A stretch of 64,000 nucleotides of DNA from Microbispora siamensis (GCF_016863095.1 NZ_BOOF01000032.1:1-64000), one strand, 5' to 3'; positions 17,701 through 25,937 are shown, counted from the first letter of the stretch. Notes: a model not told the origin generated them from the sequence alone. Made by a program: numbers and translations.

Positions 17701-18313
17701 CCACACCGCGACCTGGACGGTCGGCAAGGAGCAGCTCACCGGTGCGGTGACCGAGCACGACGGCAAGGGCACGCTGGCCATGCCGCACGTGTTCACCGAG
17801 CCGGGCCTGTATCCGGTGTCGGTCACGGTGGCCGACAACCACGGCGGCCGGACCACGGCCGACGCCGCGGGCGGCGCGAAGGCCCATGTGCTGGTGTACG
17901 CGCGAACCGCGGCGCTCACCGGGGCGGGCACCCTGGCCATCCCCGCCGGGGCCTGCACGCTGACCGCGGAATGCGCCAAGGTCGGCGAGGCGTCCGTGAC
18001 CGTCACGGCCCACTATCCGCGCAAGGGCAGGACGCCGGCCGGGAAGCTCCGCTACTCGGCGCCCGGCTTCACCCTGGACGACACCTCGTACACGGTGCTG
18101 TCCACGACCGGCGCCACCGCGATCCTGCGGGGAACCGGGCAGGTGAAGGGCGTGGGGAAGGTGTCCTTCGAGGTCACCGTCCTGGACGCCGGGGCCGGTG
18201 ACAAGGACCGCCTCCACCTGGTCGCCCGGGACGGCAAGGGCACGCTGGTCTACGACAACCAGCCGGCCGGCGCGCCCTCGCCCATGACCGGCGTCCTGCG
18301 CGTCGCCGGCTGA
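11750..18313 (+). CDS. giant secreted multidomain protein: HAF repeats, lipase-like hydrolase, DUF11 and PKD domains
   Basis: 2187 residues from GTG11750 (GGAGA upstream), which gives a clean signal peptide (basic KRLFSRALVRR, hydrophobic core, ALA cut near residue 34). Further upstream in-frame starts would bury it. Domains in order: HAF-type repeats (about 45-380, with DLGSLG, AIN/DIN..G.VVG and AVWFPDGT units); an alpha/beta hydrolase (about 497-740) with VLVHGFTS, nucleophile Ser584 in VAHSMGGNISKEY, Asp in HGDNTDGVV and His in SEHSEM; an Ig-like region; a second HAF block (about 1065-1420); a DUF11 domain (from about 1432); an ASPM/choice-of-anchor-like beta domain (about 1560-1660); and several PKD domains (about 1760-2045) with YGDGSG/YGDGAG motifs. 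The hydrolase resembles PGAP1-like lipases. It is probably an extracellular esterase or lipase with binding modules. There is no sortase motif or C-terminal anchor. Confidence 0.9.
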   Translation: MKRLFSRALVRRSALPVLAALAGSLLTPIPALAAGDPRPFGGPAAAALPDPGSVTYTDLGSLGTIPILELNLGGKVNKKGEGATAISGQAVTLAADRPLKDINGRLGADVTGSRALDVNDYGTVVGTYTAYSKGEKHTGSFIYSDKAGAKLLEGRSGATAINNLGQVAGGSWVYDPSDDSFLDLRAYKGQSVSVRGMNNFGATVGIADESPVPAAFRSRPGQRLDMARDHLEYPGGSTMAMDINDRGEVAGYARVGGTDTPVYWDSKGTPYTIPTRRGGIAYAINNSSVVGGMMYGDGPGGSVESLWRAAVWFPDGTAINLNDLVPAEQRNGLTLRQVTGISDQGVVFGNSMALDGSERVHAFMLDLHLGEPTIDSVRLLTQLPPSTAFVPVPDRGVYEGNRVRVNLQVTNPTSQRLNRTLQVVEEGTGKPLPNGTFPLTLKPNETVERTLVWDTKGYAWLDGKPHSDRSLSIRLFSGTGYVEGVDTKERAPIKILPMPLVLVHGFTSTADTWSAFGTFAKQQHPAQEVYAVGDGRWPGTMNTGDRRHPEKRTKSLLENADEVNIYTQHMREGLGADKFRLVAHSMGGNISKEYILSRMPDGVDGKPVVDRLLQMGTPNMGSACADALLGNGLSKYWWSPALRHNGTAYVAGLNKLLQLAGYSRGVVKGVPISNLVGLGRRLRCPTKDWIWHGDNTDGVVESTSAFWDLLDTPTTRSEHSEMVANQKDYAGYIAPRLMQGGSTSSGIPGGTPLAPEGAPHKRLAGAANESGTTGTAGVSAAAAEGGGGGEASSLFAFPSATVEAGKTVSVPLEVPQGTAFGVVTALPPTAGVLLRDPSGNPAASSAAGGDDAKEPIQALDVDKPQAGIWRLEFSNTGSEPIQAWGSAWIAGTAVNVTATAEQSSEEGRVTVSATVTDGGDPVSGATVRATLTGEDGADHELTLTDEGAGAVGDGVYGGTTEALADGVYTTVITADTAKGMRATTAGVEVRQVDTREFPLTLSAQSGGSAAASPARDSYRAGTTVKVTATPDAGRVLIGWVIDGQERGPGPLTVTMDKAHTVEARFGTYQVTEIGTLPGGDVTKTDAWSLNDRGQVAATVTGKDGRQHAVRWQDGTFTELGGPPCTDGTLTCETGAVGIDEAGNASGWAVATTRGYNSQHAVTWRSDGSVTDLQPNDTAAAALAETLNDNGQAFGATGWHRYVMWDRGAMLPVPEYDTGFNYQGEAAQVNISRINGSGEVAGAYALGRNSQNEPTETVPAVYADGVLTKLPMGAVEGCAGTGGRANDLNDTGLVVGTVRCGYTESTTTKRAYVWKDGKPTDLGAGEAIAVNDNDLIVGLEQEPRRNGMRSPVMWVDGTAYPLKDLLSRPWCPEDGRKTTVPCMGMAGSWSVRDVNSSGQMLVAGFVREPAPAEDGGFHQENRMFLLTPTTAQADLKVEQTVTPAEPGPGSTVIWTTTVTNRGPDTATDVQVDVYVPKELAGVAVCEPWRGRCAPIKGGFRTKITKLEPGWDAVVEVSAKIPATTADGTALTAKAWAVPLEVRDPKTDDNGASATATVRPLLNTPGVVWQDPVKIGTTSYPVTVTLTNRLDAPIPLKAIAVEGPFAQSNACPVELAVGDKCVVTVTFSPTAEGAASGKLTFTTADGAAPAYTVTLAGTGVAAVNSRPVIKVPSAPLRGVAGTEFTLEAEFTDADVNDTHTAKVTFGGAEPEPATVKQQAGGGTVTATRTFTAPVNGMALVIVSDGKETTMQGIPYVIEAAPANTAPVVTAGPDAEVTVGEKLQRSVSFTDADSASWSATVDYGDGSGALPVTPGADKRIGLEHQWGTAGTYTVTVKVKDDGGLEGTARFTVTVKTAETPNQPPKVTLRTGFDTVEAGSEWIGMGSFTDPDSSSWSYTADYGDGAGPQPLTLTAGQLKLVHAYDSAGDYTVVLTVTDDKGGSGSAPLVVHVTDAAPEVALKAPVTAVEVGTPVTLTASFTDRAKGDTHTATWTVGKEQLTGAVTEHDGKGTLAMPHVFTEPGLYPVSVTVADNHGGRTTADAAGGAKAHVLVYARTAALTGAGTLAIPAGACTLTAECAKVGEASVTVTAHYPRKGRTPAGKLRYSAPGFTLDDTSYTVLSTTGATAILRGTGQVKGVGKVSFEVTVLDAGAGDKDRLHLVARDGKGTLVYDNQPAGAPSPMTGVLRVAG

Positions 18314-18338
18314 TCGCACCCGCCGTCGTCGAACCGGC

Positions 18339-18379
18339 GCCTGCCCGGGCCGTTCCCGCCAGGGATGGCCCGGGCAGGC
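18339..18379 (+). terminator. terminator of the giant secreted protein gene
   Basis: GCCTGCCCGGGCC (18339-18351) pairs perfectly with GGCCCGGGCAGGC (18367-18379) across a 15-base loop, 25 bases after the stop codon at 18313. Confidence 0.7.
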
Positions 18380-18488
18380 GGCCCGTCTGCGGGCCGTGCG
18401 CCGGGTGACGGCGGTCGCGCCGCAGGACGGGGCCCTGATCGCCGTGAGGTGGGCCCGCACCCTCGGATACGGCTTCGGCTTCCGGCAC

Positions 18489-18521
18489 GAGCCGGGCGCC
18501 CGGACACCGGGCGCCCGGCTC
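18489..18521 (-). terminator. terminator of the minus-strand LuxR-family regulator
   Basis: A perfect 15-bp inverted repeat, GAGCCGGGCGCCCGG with a 3-base ACA loop, lying 37 bases beyond the stop of the regulator at 18558. With the hairpin at 18339-18379 it separates the two convergent genes. Confidence 0.7.
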
Positions 18522-18557
18522 GGCGCGTCAAGGAACTCGCCGTTCCGGCGACCTCGA

Positions 18558-21254
18558 TCACGGCACCGGCCGGGTGCCCGGAAACAGGGAGGACACGGGA
18601 TGGCCAGGCGCATGCGCCTGCCCGGCGTGGGACAGCGGGAGCGCGGCGGCGAGTTGCCGCCGGCTGCGGACGCCCAGCTTGTGGTAGGCCCGGGCCAGCA
18701 GGTTGGTGACGGTACGGACCGAGACGCCGAGGTTTACGGCGATGGCGGAGTTGCTGAGGCCCGCCGCCGCCAGCTCGCACATCTCCCGTTCCCTGCTGGT
18801 GAGAGAGGAGAGGTTCGCCGAGGAGGACGAGGACGGCGGGGAGACGGGTGGGAGCCACGGGGGGCGGAGGCCGTCGCAGCGGCCGGCGAGGTCGTCGAGG
18901 CGGTCCCGCTTGGTCCGGCCTCCACCCGGCACGGCGCCGGCGGCCTCGAGGGCCAGGCCCGTGTAGCCGAGTTCGGCGAACCGCTCGGCGAGCCCGCGCA
19001 GCGCCGGGCCGTCGCCCGTGGACAGCGCTTCGCCGTGCTCGGCGAAGAGCTCGAAGAGCGGGCTGTCGCAGGCGGCGGCCGCCTCGCGAAGGCGGGCGGC
19101 CGCCCTGGGCGAGGGACGAAGCCGCACGTGGTAGTAGGCGCACTCGACGCCGGTGGTGAGCCGCGACTCGCGCAGGTAGCGGTCGGCGAGCCGGTTGGCG
19201 AGGTCGGCGGCGTGGGCCAGGCTGCCCGAATACGCGAGCAGCCGGATCCGGCTGAACTCCAGTCTCTCCTGCAGGCTCAGACCGTCGGGGATCAGCGCGC
19301 GGAGCTGGTCGAGCTCCCGGGTCGCCTCCTGCGGGCGGCCGAGGGCGGCGAGGCACACCGCGTACTCACATCCGATGAAGACGCGCAGCGGGAAAGGGGT
19401 GTGCTCGTCGGCGAGCGCCCGTGCCTCGCGCAGGGGGGCGAGTGCCCGGCCCGGCCGGCCCTCCCACATCGCGCAGTGACCTCGCATGTGCGCGGTGATG
19501 GCGACCTCGGACGGCTCCGCACGCCCGACGGACTCCGAGTAATAGGCCTCCGTGAGGGGGAGCGCCTCCCGGAGCCTGCCCGCCAGCACGAGTGCGTTGA
19601 TGTGACAGGCCGCAGCCGACCCCCGCATGGCCGGCCACCGGGAGGGCGGCTCCAGCGTCCCGCGGTCGAAGTCCTCGGCCGCCCGCGCGGGCCTGCCGCG
19701 GAAGGTGAGCCGATAGGCGCGCAGGACCATGGCGGCATCGGCGACCAGCGGGCTCCGGGGGCCGCCGACCTCGGCGGCGGGAGGCGGGGCCGGGTTGGTG
19801 ATTGAGACGGTCCCGGTGAAGAGCGCCAGCCCGAGTTCGGCCACGCGGAGATCGGCCGACGACGCGGCGTCCCGGGGCCGTCGTGCCATCTCCGCCTGCG
19901 CCTCCGCGGGCCGGTTAAGCCCCCAGAACAGGTTCAGTGAGCGTAGCGCGACCGTCTCGGCGCTGTCTCCGCCGTGGTCGGCCAGCAGCCGCTCACCGTC
20001 CGCCGCCCGGCCCTGGGCGATCAGCGCCTGGCCCCTGAGAACCGCCCCGGGCGCACCGTGGACGTGCTGTGCGAGGTCCTCGGCGAGCACGGGGTCGCCA
20101 GAGGCGAGTGCGAGGCCGGCCGCGGCGACCGCCTGTGCCAGCGGTACGTCGAGGCCCGCCTCCAGCCGCCACAGCACGGTCGCCGGGTCGCCGTCGTCGG
20201 GGACGCCGGTCTCGGCCGCGGCGACGATCAACTCCCGGTACCTCTGCCGGCGGCGCAGCAGGCCGATCCCGGCGAGCAGGGCCTGACGGTGGAGCGCGTG
20301 GGACATCGTGACCGCGTCCGCCTTCCCGCTCGAGGTGAAGGCGACGACCCCCCGATCCGCCAGTCTGCCGACCGTCGGCGATCCGGCCAGGTGCTCGAAG
20401 GTGGCCCGGGGGAGGGATCCCGTCAGGGCGACGTACTCGAGGGCCTCCGACTCCGGCGCGCTGAGCGTGGCGAGGTCGGCGGCGACGAGTTCGTGCAGGC
20501 GCGGATGCCTGCCGGGAGACCCGCGCCAGGACCAGACCTCGCGGACCGACGCCAGGTCTTCGGTGTCGAGGCCGATGCCGACGACGCGGCGCAGCAGCAG
20601 CGGGTTGCCGCGGGTGATCCGCCACAGCATGTCGGTGGTGAGCCCGTCGACCGGCCCGTCCAGCGCCCGGATGAGCAGATCGAGGACCTCCGTGCGGGGC
20701 AGGTTCGCCAGGCGCAGCACGCGCAGCGGACCCCTCCCGCACAGGTGGGCGAGCGACCCGTCGAGGCGCGCGCCGGAGCGCGCGGTGAGAAGCAGCGTGA
20801 CGCCCGCGGTCCTCACCAGGTCGCCGACCACCGCCGCGGACGACGCGTCGAGCTGGTCGGCGTCGTCGATGCCGAGCACGACCCGCCGCGCCGGGGCCGC
20901 TACGCCGCGGGCGCCCCGGCAGGCTTCGGCGACGGCGGCGGAAAGGCCGGAGAGTCCGGAGAAGGCGCCGGCGGCCGGCTGGCCGACGATGTGCAGGCCG
21001 GCGATCCCCACTCCGGGGATGTTCCTGGTGGCCTCGGTCGCCGCTCCCCGGACGATCAGGGTGTCCGCTCCGGCGCACTCGCCGAGGACGTGGTCGATGA
21101 GCCGGGTCTTCCCGACGCCGGGTTCACCGGTGACGAGCACTCCCGATCCCGAGTGCCGCGCCATCGCCGCGAGAACCTCCCGCGTCACCTCCTCCCGGCC
21201 GGTCAGAGGCCATTCCAGGGCGTCCGCGGGGCGTTCGACGGCATGTTCGATCAT
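18558..21254 (-). CDS. LuxR-family ATPase regulator (LAL type), copy 1 of a divergent pair
   Basis: 898 residues from ATG21254 (GGAG upstream), chosen over a longer frame whose first 17 residues look non-coding. The N-terminal AAA/NTPase domain has Walker A TGEPGVGKTRLIDHV (residues about 40-50) and Walker B VVLGIDDADQLD. A long helical-repeat middle (about 350-810) follows, then a C-terminal LuxR winged helix-turn-helix (SSLTSREREMCELAAAGLSN and VSVRTVTNLLARAYHKLGV). Large ATP-binding LuxR (LAL/MalT-like) proteins sense a ligand through the middle region and activate secondary metabolism or catabolic genes. It is divergently transcribed from a paralogue at 21466 with the same architecture. 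Its target is unknown, but the giant secreted protein is its nearest neighbour. Confidence 0.92.
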   Translation of the reverse strand: MIEHAVERPADALEWPLTGREEVTREVLAAMARHSGSGVLVTGEPGVGKTRLIDHVLGECAGADTLIVRGAATEATRNIPGVGIAGLHIVGQPAAGAFSGLSGLSAAVAEACRGARGVAAPARRVVLGIDDADQLDASSAAVVGDLVRTAGVTLLLTARSGARLDGSLAHLCGRGPLRVLRLANLPRTEVLDLLIRALDGPVDGLTTDMLWRITRGNPLLLRRVVGIGLDTEDLASVREVWSWRGSPGRHPRLHELVAADLATLSAPESEALEYVALTGSLPRATFEHLAGSPTVGRLADRGVVAFTSSGKADAVTMSHALHRQALLAGIGLLRRRQRYRELIVAAAETGVPDDGDPATVLWRLEAGLDVPLAQAVAAAGLALASGDPVLAEDLAQHVHGAPGAVLRGQALIAQGRAADGERLLADHGGDSAETVALRSLNLFWGLNRPAEAQAEMARRPRDAASSADLRVAELGLALFTGTVSITNPAPPPAAEVGGPRSPLVADAAMVLRAYRLTFRGRPARAAEDFDRGTLEPPSRWPAMRGSAAACHINALVLAGRLREALPLTEAYYSESVGRAEPSEVAITAHMRGHCAMWEGRPGRALAPLREARALADEHTPFPLRVFIGCEYAVCLAALGRPQEATRELDQLRALIPDGLSLQERLEFSRIRLLAYSGSLAHAADLANRLADRYLRESRLTTGVECAYYHVRLRPSPRAAARLREAAAACDSPLFELFAEHGEALSTGDGPALRGLAERFAELGYTGLALEAAGAVPGGGRTKRDRLDDLAGRCDGLRPPWLPPVSPPSSSSSANLSSLTSREREMCELAAAGLSNSAIAVNLGVSVRTVTNLLARAYHKLGVRSRRQLAAALPLSHAGQAHAPGHPVSSLFPGTRPVP

Positions 21255-21465
21255 GATCTCTCCGGAGTCGGGGTGTGCTCCCTCTACCCGCCGGCCGCCT
21301 CTCATCCCCCTCCACGGGATCCTCCGCCGACCCGTCTTCTCCGACTGATTGTCTCCCGTTATTGTCCAATTTTGACACCCTCTAATGGATTATTTGCTTT
21401 CGTCCCATACATGTGGTGGAAAAAGTGCGCTTCCCGATGAACTTCAGGCGAGCGGGGGAGGTCGT
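21255..21465. promoter_or_regulatory. divergent control region between the two LAL regulators
   Basis: A 211-base spacer that is markedly AT-rich for this genome (21355-21415). It includes TTGACA at 21372-21377 facing the plus-strand gene, without a convincing -10 at standard distance. Both regulators must be driven from here, so mutual or autoregulation is likely. Confidence 0.45.
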
Positions 21466-24243
21466 GTGCGAGCGCGCGAGGACGTCGACGGACGGGCTTC
21501 CCGCCCTGCCTGGCCCTTCCTGGGGCGTACGGCGGAGATCCGGGCCGCCGTCGCCCAGCTGAGGCGGCAGGGCGAGCCCGGCGTGCTGCTGGTCGGGGAG
21601 GCCGGGGTCGGCAAGTCGCGGCTGCTCGACTCGATCGTCTCGCGCTGCCGGGACGAGGGCATGCACGTCGTCGTCACCGCCGGGGCGGAGGCGTCGCGCG
21701 GGCTGCCGTTCGCGACGATGGGGATCCTGCTGCCGGAACCGGCCGGCGACGACACGGCGAACATCTTCGCGGCTGCAGCCGGTGCGATCCGTGAAGCCGC
21801 CGGCGACCGCACCTGCGTCGTGGTCATCGACGACCTGGACCAGCTCGACGACCTGTCCGCCGCCTTGGTCCAGCATCTGGCCGCCGTCGCCGGGGCGCGC
21901 GTGCTGGCCGCCGTCAGGGCCGGCGTCACCGGCGCCCCCGCCGTCACGGCGCTGCTGCGACGGCCGTTCGTCCAGACGACGGAGGTGGAGACGCTCGACC
22001 GCCCGACGGTCGGCGCCCTGCTCACGGCGGCGCTGGACGGGCCGGTCGACGGAATGACGATCGACAGGCTGTGGCGCGTCACCCGCGGCAACCCCCTGTT
22101 CCTGCGGCATCTCGTCGAGGAGTGCCGGGCCTCGGGCACGTTGCGCCGCGTCGGGGAGGTGTGGCGGTGGATGGGGCGGATGCCGATCCAGCGCGGGCTG
22201 CGCACCATCGTCGCAGATCTCCTCGCCGGCCTCATGGAGGAGGAAGCCCGCGCCCTGTCGTACGTGGCGCACGCCGAACCGGTGCCGCTCGACCTGATCG
22301 AGGCGCTCGTCGATCCGTCCGTACTGGTGAAACTCGAACAGCGCTCGCTCATCACGGTCGAGCGCGTCCGGCGCGACCTGCTGGTGCGCATGGGTCACCC
22401 GCTCTACGCGGAGGAGGTCCGGGCCCGCTCCAGTGAGGACCACCGCCGGAGCGTCTACCGGGCTCTCTCCCACGCGGTCACGCACACCTCCTCGCCCATG
22501 GACGGGGCGCGGCTGCGCGCGGTGACCTGGCAGCTGTCCGCGGGCGACCCGGTGCCCGGCGATCAGGTGGTGCAGGCCGCCGCCGAAGCGCTCGCCCGCT
22601 GCGACGCCCCCCTGGCGGAGCGGCTGGCACGCCACTCCGGCACCACCGCCGCTGTCGACGTGCTGGCGCGGGCTCTGGTGGCGCAGAACAAGGCGGACGA
22701 GGCGGAGGAACTGCTGAGGCGGCGCATGGCCGCCGGGGGACCGCCGCCGGAGCTCGCGCCGGTCGCGGCGTTGCGCGCGCTCAACCTGTTCTGGAATCTG
22801 CGGCGACCCGCCGAGGCCGAGGAGGTCGTCCGCGCGGCTCGCGCCGGCGCCCCTCTCGCCGGCGAGGCCGCCGCCGAGCTGGCCGTCGCCGAACTGGCGC
22901 TGGCCGCCTTCGGCGACGGCGCGGCCGATCTCGGCCCGGCCGGCCTGGCCTGCCTGTCCACGGGAGTGCGGGACGGCGTGATCGCGAGCGTCCGCGAGCC
23001 CCTGCAGGCCTACCTCGACATCTACCTCGGCCGGCCCTCCCTCGTGGTCGACGGCTACGCTTCGGGGCGGCTGGGCGCACCGCGGGTGTGGAGCGCGATG
23101 GGGGCCGCCACGGCGGCCTGCCACGTGCAGGCCCTCGCCCTCGCCGGCTGTCTCGACGGGGCCTTCGCCACGGCCCGCACCGGCTATCGGGCGGCGATCG
23201 AACGGGAGGACTCCGCCGGCGCCTCCCTGCTCTCCTTCGAGCTGGGCATCTGCGAGGTGTGGGCGGGACGGCCGGGCCGGGCGCTGCCCCACTTCCGGGA
23301 AGCCCACGCGCTCCTCGACCATCACGTGCCCTTTCCGATCCAGGTCTACGTGTTCGCCGAGTACGCGGCCTGCCTGGCGGCCGTCGGCCGGTTCGACGAG
23401 AGCCGCCGGGTGCTGGACGACATCACCCGCAGGCTTCCCGCCAGGTCGCACCTGCACGACCATCTGACCCTGTCGAGGATTCGCATCGACGCGCTGGCGG
23501 GTGCGGACCGGGTGAAGACCGCCGAGGCCGGCGCCTCCCTGGGGGAGCGCTACCGGTCCGGCGGATGGTTCACCAAGGCGGTCGAGGCCTTCTACCACTC
23601 CGTACGGCTGTACCCCTCGCCCTCCGTCGCGGACGCACTGCACGAGGTGGCCGGGCGCTGCGACAGCCGCCTGTTCCTGCTGTTCGACCGGCACGCCCGG
23701 GCGGCCGTCGACGGAGACGCCGACGGACTGGCCGCGGTGGCGGACGCCCTCGCGGAGTGGGGCTACAACGGCCTGGCCGGTCAGGCCGTCGCGACCGCGG
23801 CCGAGATCGCCGCTGAACGGGGCGAGCACCGCCTGACGGCCCGGCTGCGGATCCGAGGCCGCGAGCTGGCCCAGTCGTGCGAGGGCTACTGGCCGCCGTG
23901 GACGGCGACATTCGAGCAGCAGGCGGCGCTCAGCCCGCGCGAGCGGGAGATATGCGAGCTCGCAGCCGGCGGCATGACCAACGACGCCATCGCCGCACAC
24001 CTGGCCCTGTCCAAGCGGACCGTCGCCAACCACCTCCAGCACGCCTACGGCAAGCTCGGCATCCGCGGCCGGAAGGATCTGCCCGCGGCCCTGGGCATGC
24101 CCCGGCCGTTGCCGCCGGTCGGGCCTGCCTGGACCACGGGCGGCCCGACACGTGACGGCGTGGGCGAGGGCGGCCGGAATCAGCCGCATGAGACCGGGCC
24201 CACGCCGGCGGGTATCTCGCCGTCGTCCCGCTGCCAGGAGTAG
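21466..24243 (+). CDS. LuxR-family ATPase regulator (LAL type), copy 2 of a divergent pair
   Basis: 925 residues from GTG21466, which has a strong GGGGGAGG ribosome binding site at good distance; an ATG at 21385 is in frame but has none. The architecture matches the divergent gene: NTPase domain with Walker A VGEAGVGKSRLLDSI and Walker B CVVVIDDLDQLDDLS, a helical middle (WQLSAGDPVPGDQVVQAAAE and so on), and a C-terminal LuxR HTH (AALSPREREICELAAGGMTN, then LALSKRTVANHLQHAYGKLGI). The two regulators are clearly paralogous and probably arose by inverted duplication. About 35 residues after the HTH are low-complexity Pro/Gly. Function: cytoplasmic transcriptional activator with unknown ligand and targets. 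Confidence 0.92.
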   Translation: MRAREDVDGRASRPAWPFLGRTAEIRAAVAQLRRQGEPGVLLVGEAGVGKSRLLDSIVSRCRDEGMHVVVTAGAEASRGLPFATMGILLPEPAGDDTANIFAAAAGAIREAAGDRTCVVVIDDLDQLDDLSAALVQHLAAVAGARVLAAVRAGVTGAPAVTALLRRPFVQTTEVETLDRPTVGALLTAALDGPVDGMTIDRLWRVTRGNPLFLRHLVEECRASGTLRRVGEVWRWMGRMPIQRGLRTIVADLLAGLMEEEARALSYVAHAEPVPLDLIEALVDPSVLVKLEQRSLITVERVRRDLLVRMGHPLYAEEVRARSSEDHRRSVYRALSHAVTHTSSPMDGARLRAVTWQLSAGDPVPGDQVVQAAAEALARCDAPLAERLARHSGTTAAVDVLARALVAQNKADEAEELLRRRMAAGGPPPELAPVAALRALNLFWNLRRPAEAEEVVRAARAGAPLAGEAAAELAVAELALAAFGDGAADLGPAGLACLSTGVRDGVIASVREPLQAYLDIYLGRPSLVVDGYASGRLGAPRVWSAMGAATAACHVQALALAGCLDGAFATARTGYRAAIEREDSAGASLLSFELGICEVWAGRPGRALPHFREAHALLDHHVPFPIQVYVFAEYAACLAAVGRFDESRRVLDDITRRLPARSHLHDHLTLSRIRIDALAGADRVKTAEAGASLGERYRSGGWFTKAVEAFYHSVRLYPSPSVADALHEVAGRCDSRLFLLFDRHARAAVDGDADGLAAVADALAEWGYNGLAGQAVATAAEIAAERGEHRLTARLRIRGRELAQSCEGYWPPWTATFEQQAALSPREREICELAAGGMTNDAIAAHLALSKRTVANHLQHAYGKLGIRGRKDLPAALGMPRPLPPVGPAWTTGGPTRDGVGEGGRNQPHETGPTPAGISPSSRCQE

Positions 24244-24736
24244 CCGGTCTCGGCCAGACCGAGTGCGAGAACACCGTCCGCCTGCGGCCGCCTCCCGCCG
24301 TTCACCCGCATGTCGAAAGAACGGCCGGGGCGGCCGTCGGAGGGACGTCGGCGGCGCGCGCGGCGCCCCAGCGCCGGGAGCGCCCGCACCGGTCTCGAGC
24401 CTGACATGTCTCTCGTCTTCCTGTCGCCGGATGTACAGGGTTTCGGCGTTAGAGCACCAGGCCCCGCGATCCCGGGGAGGGCGTCGCTGGGGGCCGCTCC
24501 TGCGGTGTCTGCTCGTGGGCTGATCTGCGTATGCCGACAGCATCGGCGAGAAGCGCGCGCCGGTCATGAGTAACCGATGCTCATTGGTGGGCCGTGATCC
24601 GGATGAGTACCGCCTACTCATGACCGTCGTCCTGCGGTCGGTGACGCTGACGGCGACGGGCACCCCGGCAGGCGACCCCTGCCGGTCCAGCTGGTCCGCT
24701 CGGTTGATCGTTCCCCCCCACGTGAGGAAGGTCCAC
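24244..24736. other. intergenic region, nothing confident
   Basis: About 490 bases between the LAL regulator and the DUF3103 gene. Short frames exist on both strands, including a minus-strand 43-codon frame starting near 24311 that overlaps the regulator end, but none has a good ribosome binding site or recognisable product. No clear hairpin or promoter was found by eye. Confidence 0.4.
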
Positions 24737-25888
24737 GTGAAGAAGACCGCGGTATACGCCGCACTCGCCCTGGCCGCCACGCTCATCGGCGGTGTCTCCA
24801 ACTCACCCGCCGCGACGGCCGCACCGACCCCTGCCCCCGCCCCGCAGGCGGCGGACGCGTCCGCCGCCGCCCGGGCCGACGCGCTGGACGGCTTCAAGCG
24901 CCACCTCGCCGAGGAGGTGGCGCGCCGCCTGGGCGATCGGCGGTTGCGTGACGCGCTCATCCACGAGCTGGCCGGTGACGGCGAGGCCGACCTGGCGGCG
25001 CTGCTCGGCTCCGTGCCGGGCACTCAGGACCTGGCCGCGTACGCCCGCGACGCCAACAGTCAGATCCTCAAGCTCAAGGGCATCGAGGCCGAGGGGGCGC
25101 TGCTGCAGATCCGGATCGACCCGCAGTCGGTCGAGCGCATCTCGGCGGGGGGAACCCTGGTGATGGCCACCCCCTCCGGCGACGAGAAGACCGTCCGCAC
25201 CGTCGTCGCCTACGGCTCGAACGGCCGCACCCAGGAACTCGACGCCTTCAGGGCGCCGCAGCGCCCGGTGCTGATCGTCGGCCTCGACGAGCACAAGTCC
25301 GCCGAGCTGGCGCAGCAGACCATCCGGCGCTACCTGACCGAGGCGGGCATCGGCGGGACCGACCGGTCGGCTGCCGACGAACCTCAGACGAGCAACAGCC
25401 TGGCGACGCGGCCGGTGTCCACCGTCTTCCGCATCGTGAACCGCGACGACCACGAGCCGTGGTACAAGGGCGGGCCGGAAATCTACGCCTGGGTCGCTGG
25501 CGCGGGGCTCGACGGGAAGGCCCGCGTGGACCAGGTGGAGATGCCGTACATCACCAAGGAGGGCACGGTCTACTCGCCGGGGCAGTCCCTGATCGAGTGG
25601 TCCAACTTCAGCTGGACCTCCGTGGACGTGGTCTTCATGGAGCACGACGACAACTCCGACCTGTCCGGGCTGATCCGTGCCGTCGTCGACGGCGTGCTCA
25701 CCGTAGCCGGCTACGAGAAGTACGTCCCGGTGGCCGACAAGATCGTCGCGGCCCTGCCCAGCGGCTGGACCAAGGACGACGACGACTGGGTCGACTCCTG
25801 CTACAACATCAACCGCCAGACCACCGACGTGCACTGCGCTGCCATTCCCAGCGGAATGAGCCTCGTCCTCGCCTTCCACTGGCTGTGA
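24737..25888 (+). CDS. secreted DUF3103 family protein
   Basis: 383 residues from GTG24737, preceded by GAGGAAGG. This start gives a classical Sec signal peptide (KKTAVYAALALAATLIGG ... ATA-A, cut near residue 30). The mature part contains a helical N-terminal region (DGFKRHLAEEVARRLGDRRL) and a beta-rich C-terminal region with EPWYKGGPEIYAWVAG and WSNFSWTSVDVVFMEHDDNS, typical of DUF3103 (family recognised from memory). The role of this family is not known to me. The DDDDWVDSCYNI and VHCAAIPSG segments hold two Cys that could pair outside the cell. It is followed by a terminator and appears to be a single-gene unit. Confidence 0.8.
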   Translation: MKKTAVYAALALAATLIGGVSNSPAATAAPTPAPAPQAADASAAARADALDGFKRHLAEEVARRLGDRRLRDALIHELAGDGEADLAALLGSVPGTQDLAAYARDANSQILKLKGIEAEGALLQIRIDPQSVERISAGGTLVMATPSGDEKTVRTVVAYGSNGRTQELDAFRAPQRPVLIVGLDEHKSAELAQQTIRRYLTEAGIGGTDRSAADEPQTSNSLATRPVSTVFRIVNRDDHEPWYKGGPEIYAWVAGAGLDGKARVDQVEMPYITKEGTVYSPGQSLIEWSNFSWTSVDVVFMEHDDNSDLSGLIRAVVDGVLTVAGYEKYVPVADKIVAALPSGWTKDDDDWVDSCYNINRQTTDVHCAAIPSGMSLVLAFHWL

Positions 25889-25937
25889 CGAACGAGGCCG
25901 TCGGCGGTGACGCGGGCGCCGGCGGCAGTGCAATCGG

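Noticed and set aside
12278-18613. Continuous minus-strand frame of about 2100 codons antisense to the giant secreted protein
   Set aside because: It lacks domains, is Arg/Gly/His-rich and follows from the high-GC third-position bias of the plus-strand gene, which has a signal peptide and clear domains.
24180-24407. Minus-strand 75-codon frame overlapping the end of the second LAL regulator
   Set aside because: Partly antisense to the regulator, no ribosome binding site, no recognisable product.
21382-25023. Minus-strand frame of about 1200 codons opposite the second LAL regulator
   Set aside because: A GC-bias shadow: low-complexity composition, spans two plus-strand genes and the gap between them, and has no recognisable motif.
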